A stretch of DNA of 21,178 nt from an uncultured Chthonomonadaceae bacterium (GTDB taxonomy: Bacteria; Armatimonadota; Fimbriimonadia; Fimbriimonadales; Fimbriimonadaceae). The notes below the pieces were generated by a model. The model worked only from the letters and a program-made list of their open reading frames with translations, did no database searches and was not told where the DNA came from. The stretch's first letter is position 1; every line of letters starts with the position of its first letter. This document shows positions 13,555 to 20,286 of the stretch, in pieces. Location: the NCBI GenBank assembly GCA_946479035.1, contig CAMLDW010000039.1, forward strand, positions 1 to 21,178. Direction: 5' to 3'. A program made the position numbers and the translations under genes.

Positions 13555-15402
13555 ATGGCCAACCTCATCGGCACAGCCGGCCACGTCGACCACGGTAAGA
13601 CGACCCTGATCCGCGCGCTCACAGGCATCGACACGGACAGGCTGCCGGAAGAAAAGAGGCGCGGGCTCACGATCGACATCGGCTTCGCCTACCTCGACCT
13701 CCCCGGCGTCGGGCGCGCCTCCATCGTCGACGTGCCGGGCCACGAGCGCTTCGTCACCAACATGCTGGTCGGCGCGCTCGGCATGGACGTCGCTCTCCTC
13801 TGCGTCGCGGCGGACGGTTCTGTCATGCCGCAGACCGTCGAGCACTTCCAGATCATCGAACTGCTCCCCGTCGAGCGCATGGTCGTCGCCTTGACGCGCT
13901 GCGACCTCGCAGAGAGCGAGGTGATCGCGCTTTCAAGGGAAGCGGTGCGAGATCTGATCGCTCCGACGAGGTTCAAAGGCTCGCCGATCGTCGAGGTCTC
14001 GGCCACAACCGGACAAGGGCTCGACGAGCTAAAGGCGCGCCTCGCTGAAGCCGTCGCCTCGCAGAGCGGCGCGGCGGAGGGCGACTGGTACATGCCCGTC
14101 GACCGCGCCTTCGCGGTGAAAGGGCACGGCGCCGTCGTCACGGGCACCATGGCCCAGGGCGCAGCGCGCGAGGGCGACCGCGCCGTCCTGATGCCGGAAG
14201 GCGCAGAGGTGCGCGTCCGCTCGATCGAGAGCCACGACGAGCCCAAGCCCTCGAGCGAAAAGGGCAAGCGCACCGCGCTCAACCTCACGGGAATCAAGAG
14301 CGCGGAGGCGCACCGCGGGCAGATCGTCGGTTCGCCCGGCGTCGTCTTTGCGACCCTCACCCTGGACGCGAGCGTCCGTTGGCTGCTCGCACCCAAGCAC
14401 GGCGCGCGGGTCCGCGTCTCCATCGGAGCGGAAGAGGCGATCGCAAAGCTATTCCTGAACGACCACGATCCCGCGCTGGCCCAGTTCCGTTTCGAGCGGA
14501 CGGTCGCTGCCGCCAAAGGACAGCCGCTGATCGTGCGGCAGTATTCGCCTCCTACGCTCCTCGGCGGCGGCCGTGTGACCGTCCCGGAGGCAAGGCATTG
14601 GCGCAAGTCCGACCGCCCAACGAGCGTAGCGCCGCTTGGAGACGATGCGCAGACTGTTCTTCAAACCGTTGCCATGAACGAGGAAGGGATCATGAGCGAC
14701 GAGCTCTGCCGGGGTGTCGGCAAGTCGCCGCAGGCGCTCGGCGACACTCTGGAAAAGTTGAAGTCCAGCGGAGCGCTGCTCGGGTTTGCGGGCCTCTGGA
14801 TGACGCAAGCGCAATACGAGCAAACGACGAAGCGTTTCCTGAGTGCCCTTGGCGCGTTGCACGAGATGGACCCGACTTCGCTCTTTCAGCCGCGCGAGGC
14901 GCCGCTAAAAGGCGCGGGGCTCAAGTGGTCCGGCAAACCGTTCGACCGGATAGTCGCGCGCTTGGCCGAAGAGGGAAGGCTCCGCGCTCAAGGCACGAGC
15001 GTCGCGCTGGCAGAGTTCCGTGTCAAGTTCAGCGAAAAGCAGCGCGCGCTGCTCGACCGCGTCATCGCCGAGCTGAGCAAGCACGGCCTGTCCGTCCCGT
15101 CTCCGGACGAGGTCACAAGGGCGCTCAAGGTCCCGCCGCAGGCCGTCGAAGCGACGATCAAGCTCGGCCTTGCCTCAGGCGAGGTCGTCCGCGTCAAAGA
15201 CGGGCTCTTCCTGCCGGCTGCGCTACTGCAAGACGTGATCAAAAAGACCAGAACCGCGTTCAAAGGCCGCCAGTTCTCAGCCTCAGAGTTCCGCGAGGCG
15301 CTACAGACGACGAGAAAGTACGCGATCCCAGTCCTCGAGCACCTCGACGCAAAGGGCGTGACGAAAAGGATCGGAGACCAGCGCGTGGTCGTCGAAGGCT
15401 AG
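13555..15402 (+). CDS. selB: Selenocysteine-specific elongation factor SelB
   Basis: A 615-residue GTPase that brings selenocysteinyl-tRNA to the ribosome at UGA codons marked by a SECIS hairpin; the length matches E. coli SelB. Motifs: P-loop GHVDHGKT (9-16), RGLTID (36-41) with the switch threonine T39, DVPGH (59-63). The G4 element, usually NKxD or TKxD, reads TRCD (114-117). The central beta-barrel domains (about 175-340) and the C-terminal winged-helix repeats that bind SECIS (about 370-615) are present by length and pattern. It starts six bases after the Ntn hydrolase stop and is probably translated with it. No selA, selD, selenocysteine tRNA or selenoprotein is in the window. Its TAG stop shares CTAG with the stop of the convergent ABC ATPase. 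Confidence 0.95.
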   Translation: MANLIGTAGHVDHGKTTLIRALTGIDTDRLPEEKRRGLTIDIGFAYLDLPGVGRASIVDVPGHERFVTNMLVGALGMDVALLCVAADGSVMPQTVEHFQIIELLPVERMVVALTRCDLAESEVIALSREAVRDLIAPTRFKGSPIVEVSATTGQGLDELKARLAEAVASQSGAAEGDWYMPVDRAFAVKGHGAVVTGTMAQGAAREGDRAVLMPEGAEVRVRSIESHDEPKPSSEKGKRTALNLTGIKSAEAHRGQIVGSPGVVFATLTLDASVRWLLAPKHGARVRVSIGAEEAIAKLFLNDHDPALAQFRFERTVAAAKGQPLIVRQYSPPTLLGGGRVTVPEARHWRKSDRPTSVAPLGDDAQTVLQTVAMNEEGIMSDELCRGVGKSPQALGDTLEKLKSSGALLGFAGLWMTQAQYEQTTKRFLSALGALHEMDPTSLFQPREAPLKGAGLKWSGKPFDRIVARLAEEGRLRAQGTSVALAEFRVKFSEKQRALLDRVIAELSKHGLSVPSPDEVTRALKVPPQAVEATIKLGLASGEVVRVKDGLFLPAALLQDVIKKTRTAFKGRQFSASEFREALQTTRKYAIPVLEHLDAKGVTKRIGDQRVVVEG

Positions 15403-16235
15403 CGCAACTGGATCAGCGCTTCTTCCAGCGACGGCTCCTTCACCACGACCGACCGCACGACGCCATAGCCGTTCGTCAGCAGCCGAGCCGCGAGCTCCTG
15501 CCCGTCCTCGGCCTGCAGCACCAGCCGCCGACCAGACACGCGCGCGCTGGTCACGAAAGGCTCGACCATCGTCGTCACCGTGCTCAGGTCGTCCGCCTCG
15601 ACCACGATCTCGGTCGGTTCGACCGAGCGCACGAGCTTGTCCACCGGGCCCGCGTAGCGCGGCTGCCCCTCGACCAGCACGATGATGTTTCCCAGCCGCT
15701 CCGCCAGCTCTGGCCTGTTCGTCGCCACCAGGAAGGCCGTCTTCTCCTCCGCCAGCCGGAACATCTCTTCGAACGCGCCGTCCAGCGCCCACGGGTCGAT
15801 CAGGTCGAGGTGCCCGTCGATCAGCACCACGTCCGCGTCAGAGAGCAGCACCGGCAGCAGGTCGCACGCCACCACCATCCCAGTCGTCAGCTTGTTCAGC
15901 GCGACGTTGCGCGCGTCCCACAGACCGAGCGCCGCGAGCACGTCCGCGATCCGCCGCGCGTTGTCCTTGCTCGCGCTTGCCTTCGCCACGCCGAACGGCG
16001 TCTGGCGCGACTTGCCCGTGCTGTACTGCGCCGCCAGCACCGTGCCCTCCACTACCACCTCGCCGCAGATCGGCTTCTCTTCGCCCACGATCGTGTCGAA
16101 GAAGAGCGTCTTGCCCGAGCCCGAACGACCCACGACCGCATAGACGTCCCCGCCGTGCAGCTCGAGGTTCAGCAGCTCTCCCTCTTGCGAGAGGGCGAAC
16201 TTGTCGAGGACCAGCACCGGTGAGCTTTTTGCCAC
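15399..16235 (-). CDS. Degenerate ABC-type ATPase
   Basis: A 278-residue protein with an ABC ATPase fold. Walker A is intact (GRSGSGKT, 36-43) and a Q-loop-like AAQY is present (68-71). Three other motifs are altered: the signature reads LTTGM instead of LSGGQ (116-120); Walker B reads VVLIDG, so the catalytic glutamate is glycine (G141); and the H-loop histidine is asparagine (N173 in ATNRPELAE). ATP binding is likely; normal hydrolysis is doubtful. The C-terminal part (205-278), ending in EPSLEEALIQL, resembles ATPases of ABC-2 type transporters, but no permease is adjacent. The GTG start overlaps the aminopeptidase stop by one base (TAGTG), so an upstream extension inside that gene is rejected. 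In B. subtilis efp follows aroQ-yqhT; here this gene takes that place. Confidence 0.75.
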   Translation of the reverse strand: MAKSSPVLVLDKFALSQEGELLNLELHGGDVYAVVGRSGSGKTLFFDTIVGEEKPICGEVVVEGTVLAAQYSTGKSRQTPFGVAKASASKDNARRIADVLAALGLWDARNVALNKLTTGMVVACDLLPVLLSDADVVLIDGHLDLIDPWALDGAFEEMFRLAEEKTAFLVATNRPELAERLGNIIVLVEGQPRYAGPVDKLVRSVEPTEIVVEADDLSTVTTMVEPFVTSARVSGRRLVLQAEDGQELAARLLTNGYGVVRSVVVKEPSLEEALIQLR

Positions 16236-17305
16236 TATCCCAGCACCATCAGCTCTTTCGGAAAGTGAGTCAGGACCTCGGGGCCGCTCTCCGTGACCAG
16301 CACGTCGTCCTCGATCCGCACGCCGCCGAACCCCTCGATGTAAACGCCGGGCTCGACCGTCCACACCTGTCCCGTTTCGATCGTGTCCTTCGAGTTCGGC
16401 CCGAGTCCGCCGTAGTCGTGAACCGCGCGCCCGAGCCCGTGTCCGAGACCGTGCCCGAAGTGCTTGGCGAGGCCCTTCTCGTCCAATATCTCGCGCGTGA
16501 GCCGGTCCGGCTCGCTCGCCGCTTTCCCCGCCTGCAGCGACTCGACTGCCGCGACCTGCGCCTTCAGCACCTGGTTGTAGATCTCCTTGTGCCGCTCGTC
16601 CGCCTTGCCGATCACGAACGTGCGCGTCACGTCGCTGCAATAGCCGTCTCTCTTCGCGCCCAAGTCGATCGTCACGAAGTCGCCGACCTCCAGCTTCTTC
16701 TCCGTCGCTTTGCCGTGCGGCCGCGCGCTGTTCTGCCCGCTCACTACGATCGGGTCGAACGCCACCTCCGCGCCATGCCGCCGGATGAAGAACTCCAGGT
16801 CGAGCTGGATGTCGTACTCGCTCACGCCCTCCTGCATCATGCGCGAAAGGTGCTCGAGGCACGCGTCGGTGATGCCGCACGCCTGTCTGATCTTCGCAAC
16901 CTCCTCCGCCGTCTTAATCATCCGCAACGGCTTGAGCACCTCGGGCGACGGACGCCACTCGACCCCCTTCACCTTCTCGCTCCAGCTCTGCCAAGTCGCA
17001 TACGTGATCGAGGTCTCGAAAGCCAGTGATGCGGTTCCCACTCGCGCGGCTTGCTCGGAGAGGAACTCCTCGAACGTCTTTGGCCGTTGGAACCACACGA
17101 CCTCGAAACCCTTCACCTCCTGGTTCGCCTGGATCGTGTAGCGGCTGTCGGTAAGGAACACCGCCGCGTCCTGCGTCACCAGCGCGTATCCCGACGAACC
17201 CGAAAACCCCGTGAGCCAGTGCACGTTCAAGATGTCGCTGACGAGCAGCGCTCCGACCCGCTCCTCCGCCATCTTCGCCCGCAGCCGCACTAGGTAGGGG
17301 TTCAA
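16235..17305 (-). CDS. Aminopeptidase P / Xaa-Pro dipeptidase (M24)
   Basis: A 356-residue metallopeptidase that cleaves the bond before proline in peptides. The N-terminal creatinase-like domain (about 1-125) leads to the pita-bread catalytic domain. The two-metal ligands are all present: D214 in TIDLGAK, D225 in SDVTRTF, the HGLGH motif (285-289), E318 in VEPGVYIE and E332 in VRIEDD. The assigned start is TTG at 17305. It overlaps the aroQ stop as TTGA, has GGAGGA nine bases upstream, and gives the N-terminus LNPYLVRLRAKMAEE expected for the family; a GTG three codons earlier has no spacing to that site. The aroQ-pepP order is conserved in Bacillus (yqhS-yqhT). Confidence 0.92.
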   Translation of the reverse strand: MNPYLVRLRAKMAEERVGALLVSDILNVHWLTGFSGSSGYALVTQDAAVFLTDSRYTIQANQEVKGFEVVWFQRPKTFEEFLSEQAARVGTASLAFETSITYATWQSWSEKVKGVEWRPSPEVLKPLRMIKTAEEVAKIRQACGITDACLEHLSRMMQEGVSEYDIQLDLEFFIRRHGAEVAFDPIVVSGQNSARPHGKATEKKLEVGDFVTIDLGAKRDGYCSDVTRTFVIGKADERHKEIYNQVLKAQVAAVESLQAGKAASEPDRLTREILDEKGLAKHFGHGLGHGLGRAVHDYGGLGPNSKDTIETGQVWTVEPGVYIEGFGGVRIEDDVLVTESGPEVLTHFPKELMVLG

Positions 17306-17757
17306 ATCGTCCACTCCTCCATCGTCCGGATCGCCCTGAGCGCAAGCAGGTAGCTCTCGGGCCCGAACCCCGCGATCGTCCCCTGGCAAACAGGCGCGAT
17401 CACGCTCCGACGCCTGAACTCCTCGCGGCCCTGGACGTTCGTCAGGTGCACTTCGATCACCGGCACGCGCACACTGACCAGCGCGTCCCGCAGCGCATAA
17501 GAGTAGTGCGTCAGCGCCCCAGGGTTGATGATGATCGCGTTCGCCCAGGTCCTGTGCTCCTGGATCGTGTCGATCAGCACCCCCTCGTGGTTCGATTGGA
17601 GGATCCGCACGTCCATCTTCATCTCGCTCGCGGCCTTCTGCAGCCCTTCGTCGATGTCGCTCAGGGGCTTCTTGCCGTAAAGCTCCGGCTCCCTAAAGCC
17701 GGTCAGGTTCAGGTTTGGGCCGTGCAGGACTAGGACGTTAAGGTTTCGATCGCTCAT
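17302..17757 (-). CDS. aroQ: 3-dehydroquinate dehydratase, type II
   Basis: A 151-residue enzyme of the shikimate pathway that dehydrates 3-dehydroquinate to 3-dehydroshikimate; it acts as a dodecamer in the cytoplasm. The family signature is clear: LHGPNLNLTGFREPELYG with R22 and the catalytic Y27, QSNHEG (54-59), IINPGALTHYS (76-86) with N78 and H84, EVHLTN (102-107) with H104, and the C-terminal GFGPESY motif. The start is chosen at the methionine before the conserved NVLVLHGPN, with GAGG six to seven bases upstream. The first 20 bases overlap the 3' end of the trm112-like gene. A longer in-frame extension upstream runs through that gene and is rejected. Confidence 0.95.
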   Translation of the reverse strand: MSDRNLNVLVLHGPNLNLTGFREPELYGKKPLSDIDEGLQKAASEMKMDVRILQSNHEGVLIDTIQEHRTWANAIIINPGALTHYSYALRDALVSVRVPVIEVHLTNVQGREEFRRRSVIAPVCQGTIAGFGPESYLLALRAIRTMEEWTI

Positions 17758-17926
17758 CGTGACCCTCGGGCGGCGTCGCCTCTTCGACCAGCAAGTGCGG
17801 GATTCCGTCCACCACGGGGTAGGACCAGCCGCACTCGGTGCAAACGAGCCGCTCTCCCTTCTCCACGAGCGGCGGTCGCGAATCGCACCTCGGGCAGGCA
17901 AGGATATCGAGCAGCTCTTTGTCCAT
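17738..17926 (-). CDS. Trm112-family zinc-ribbon protein
   Basis: A 62-residue protein with MDKELLDILACPRC, a second CTEC and then YPVVDGIPHLLVEEA, the exact pattern of the Trm112/YcaR family. Cysteines C11, C14, C29 and C32 would hold zinc. In eukaryotes and archaea Trm112 activates methyltransferases that modify tRNA, rRNA and release factors; bacterial members are little studied and small. The ATG overlaps the glycosyltransferase stop by one base (TGATG) and the end overlaps aroQ by 20 bases, so all three are probably translated together. Confidence 0.88.
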   Translation of the reverse strand: MDKELLDILACPRCDSRPPLVEKGERLVCTECGWSYPVVDGIPHLLVEEATPPEGHDERSKP

Positions 17927-19005
17927 CAGCCGATCGCTTCGCGGTAGACCTCGACCGTCTTTCGTGCCGTCTCCTTCCAAGAAAAGAGCTTCAGCCGTTC
18001 GCGGCCCCGCTGGCGCAACTGCGCTAATTTACTCGAATCCGCTAATAGGCCGGCCACCGCCGTGGCCCAGTCCCGCGCTTCCCACGATCCCATCACCATC
18101 GCCGCGTCCCCCGCGACCTCCGGGAGCGCTCCTCCCTGGCTGCACACCACCGGGCAGCCGCACGCCCACGCCTCCAACAGCGGTATCCCAAACCCTTCGT
18201 GAAAGCTGGGCGCCAGATACAGGTCCGCACACTGGTAGAGCGCCGTCAGCTCCTCGTCCGAGACGAACCCCGTCGCCACACAGCGATCGTGCAGCCGCTC
18301 TTCGCCCCAACCGGGCTTTCCCGTGATTACGAGCTTGTGCGGCAGGCCGGACGGCAACATCCCGGTCGCCGCGACCGCCAGCGCCATGTTCTTCCGCGGC
18401 CAGCGCATGCCGACCGTGAGCAGGTACGGCCCCTGCACCCCGAGCCTCCCGCGCACGGTCTTTTCAGCCTCCTCGCGCGAGGTAGGGCGGATCCCGTCCC
18501 CGAGCGCGTTGTATGTCACGCGCACCTTCCCCCTCGCCGCCGGGATGGTCCGCTCGATCTCCGCCTTGCTCGTCTCCGAGACCGCGATGACCCGCGCGGC
18601 GCGCTGCACCGACCGCGGCACCATCCCCCTCAGTACCAGCCGGTCCCGAAGGCCGAACCACTGCGGACCGATGAAGAACGAGACGTCGTGGATCGTCGTC
18701 ACCCCGCCCCGATCGACCAGGGGGCTCAGGTTGTACTGCACGTGCACCGCCCCGGCCCCACGGCGCCTTGCCTCCAGCGGAAAGCTCACAAAGCTCCACC
18801 AACGGCCCCCGCCCGGCACCTCCGCCCACTCGAAAAACGTCCGATCGGGAATCCATCCGGGCCGGGGAACGTTGGAACAGAGCAGGAACCGCAAGCCAGG
18901 CTGGAGCTCGGAAAGACCCTGCACAAGGCCCCGCCAGTAAGTCGTATCGCCGGTGCTCCGCTCCGTCAAGAGGCGGGCGTCCAGGGCGACCAGAGGCTCA
19001 GGCAT
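17926..19005 (-). CDS. Family 4 glycosyltransferase (GT-B)
   Basis: A 359-residue retaining glycosyltransferase with two Rossmann-like lobes. The N-terminal lobe has STGDTTYWRGLVQGL and TTIHDVSFF (103-111). The C-terminal lobe has the nucleotide-sugar site: LTVGMRWPRKN with R201 and K205, and the E-x7-E motif EGFGIPLLE (E270, E278). It resembles mannosyl/rhamnosyl transferases of the GT4 family that build cell-surface polysaccharides; the sugar and acceptor are unknown. There is no membrane segment, so it acts at the inner face of the membrane. It is first in a five-gene overlapping run and divergent from the small gene at 19100. No strong ribosome site precedes its ATG. Confidence 0.9.
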   Translation of the reverse strand: MPEPLVALDARLLTERSTGDTTYWRGLVQGLSELQPGLRFLLCSNVPRPGWIPDRTFFEWAEVPGGGRWWSFVSFPLEARRRGAGAVHVQYNLSPLVDRGGVTTIHDVSFFIGPQWFGLRDRLVLRGMVPRSVQRAARVIAVSETSKAEIERTIPAARGKVRVTYNALGDGIRPTSREEAEKTVRGRLGVQGPYLLTVGMRWPRKNMALAVAATGMLPSGLPHKLVITGKPGWGEERLHDRCVATGFVSDEELTALYQCADLYLAPSFHEGFGIPLLEAWACGCPVVCSQGGALPEVAGDAAMVMGSWEARDWATAVAGLLADSSKLAQLRQRGRERLKLFSWKETARKTVEVYREAIG

Positions 19006-19030
19006 AGCGGTAAATCGGGCTCGAATGGCG

Positions 19031-19036
19031 TAGAAT
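19031..19036 (+). promoter_or_regulatory. Candidate -10 box of the small gene at 19100
   Basis: TAGAAT in the 94-base divergent region, with a predicted start near 19043 and a leader of about 57 bases that holds AAAGGAAC and GTGGAACAAC before the ATG. No good -35 box is seen. Confidence 0.3.
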
Positions 19037-19099
19037 CTGCTTAAGGGACTGCACGAGCAAGTTTAGTCGCCTTGGCCCCGCAAAGGAACGTGGAACAAC

Positions 19100-19507
19100 A
19101 TGAAACCGAAGAAGACAAGCGTCCTACTGTTATCTGTAGCAGGCACTCTCGTTTTCGTCCTGCTCTTGATCAACCTGAGCCAGTACATCCGAAACGCAGA
19201 CGCGCTTGACCGACAACGGGCCCCGGACAGCGCAGCCATCAAGCAGCTACAAGAACGCGCAGGACAGGGCACTGGCCCCGGCGGTGAGAGCCTTGCACGG
19301 GCCTCTGCACTGCGCCCGATGAGCGGCGGCGTCGCGGCGGCGGCGAAGACTGAGGTGCCGGAAGTCCCCAGCATCCTGCTTCCCACAACGCAGATGTACA
19401 AGCCGGGATTCAACGCCAACGCCACGACCGGCCATTGGTACAACGACGACTCCTACCAGCAGGTGATTGCGAAGAAGAGAGCGGCCGGTTACAGCGACGG
19501 TAAGTGA
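19100..19507 (+). CDS. Small hypothetical membrane-anchored protein
   Basis: A 135-residue protein I do not recognise. A basic start (MKPKK) and one hydrophobic segment (about 7-25) make an N-terminal anchor, with the rest probably outside the membrane. The middle is low complexity (GQGTGPGGE, Ala-rich stretch near 75-82), and the C-terminal part has a tidy motif, TGHWYNDDSYQQVIAKKRAAGYSDGK, with aromatic residues. It could be a pilin-like or secreted structural protein, but the pilin-type cleavage motif is not seen. A weak GGA lies five bases before the ATG. The last 19 bases overlap the convergent ABC ATPase gene. Confidence 0.65.
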   Translation: MKPKKTSVLLLSVAGTLVFVLLLINLSQYIRNADALDRQRAPDSAAIKQLQERAGQGTGPGGESLARASALRPMSGGVAAAAKTEVPEVPSILLPTTQMYKPGFNANATTGHWYNDDSYQQVIAKKRAAGYSDGK

Positions 19508-20286
19508 CCGTCCGTATCGGCCAGTAGCCTGAGTCCACGCTCCCTGACCCTCCAGAAACCCACCTGGAAAGCCCGGTCGACGACCGGGCTTTCCAGCGTC
19601 TGCTCCACCGGCCCGTCCAGCACCGCCCTCCCCTCGTGCAGCAGCACGGCCCGCGTCGCGAAAGCAGCCGCCCAGTTCAGGTCGTGCACCGCCACCACCG
19701 CGGCCTTCCCGCCCGCGGCAAGCTCGCGCACTAGCAACCCGATGTCGATCTGGTGCCTCACGTCCAAGTGCGTCGTCGGCTCGTCCATCAGCAGCACCGG
19801 GGCCTCTTGCGCCAGCGCCCGCGCCAGCCGCACCCTTTGGCCCTCGCCGCCGCTCAGCTCGCTGACGGGGCGTGCGGACAGCGAGAGACAGTCCGCCCGC
19901 TCCATCGCGCGCAGCGCCGCCTCCCGGTCCTCGCGCGTCTCGAACAGCCCGTCCGAGTGCGGCATGCGCCCCATCAGCACGACCTCCTCCGCCGTGAAGT
20001 CGAACGCGGGAGACTCGATCTGCGGCACGTACCCGATCCTCAGCGCGGTCTCGCGCTTTGAGAGCGTCCGCACGTCGTCTCCGCACACCGTGACGGTCCC
20101 ACCCAATGGTGGGATTGCGCCCGCCAGCGTCTTGAGCAGCGTCGACTTGCCGCTCCCGTTTGCGCCGATCAGCGCCACGATCTCGCCCGTCCTGGCCGAA
20201 AAGTCCACGCCCGTCAGCACCGCGTGGCCCCCGTAGCCGCACGAGACACCGCTCAGCGAGACGCCAGCGCTAACCGAGGTTTTCAT
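19489..20286 (-). CDS. ABC transporter ATPase, iron-siderophore/cobalamin type
   Basis: A 265-residue ABC ATPase with every motif intact: Walker A GANGSGKS (41-48), Q-loop YVPQ (Q89), signature LSGGE (144-148), Walker B VLLMDEP (164-170) and H201 in VAVHDLNW. The pattern TAEEVVLMGRMPH and DEPTTHLD belongs to the FecE/BtuD/FepC group that powers uptake of siderophores, haem or cobalamin, or zinc/manganese importers. No permease or binding protein is in the window. It starts 17 bases inside the end of the exporter gene upstream, so the two are co-translated. Its 3' end overlaps the gene at 19100 and contains a perfect 15-bp hairpin (19564-19596). Confidence 0.88.
   Translation of the reverse strand: MKTSVSAGVSLSGVSCGYGGHAVLTGVDFSARTGEIVALIGANGSGKSTLLKTLAGAIPPLGGTVTVCGDDVRTLSKRETALRIGYVPQIESPAFDFTAEEVVLMGRMPHSDGLFETREDREAALRAMERADCLSLSARPVSELSGGEGQRVRLARALAQEAPVLLMDEPTTHLDVRHQIDIGLLVRELAAGGKAAVVAVHDLNWAAAFATRAVLLHEGRAVLDGPVEQTLESPVVDRAFQVGFWRVRERGLRLLADTDGHLPSL
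19564..19596 (+). terminator. Perfect 15-bp hairpin, possible terminator for the gene at 19100
   Basis: CTGGAAAGCCCGGTC (19564-19578), a GAC loop, and the exact complement (19582-19596). It lies 57 bases past the stop of the plus-strand gene at 19100 and inside the coding region of the ABC ATPase, where it encodes LESPVVDRAFQ. No U-tract follows on the plus strand, so it may be a factor-assisted or bidirectional terminator, or an mRNA stabiliser. Confidence 0.45.

Noticed and set aside
14379..16223. A 614-codon open frame on the plus strand across selB and the ABC ATPase
   Set aside because: Arg/Ala-rich shadow without motifs; both strands beneath it hold well-supported genes.
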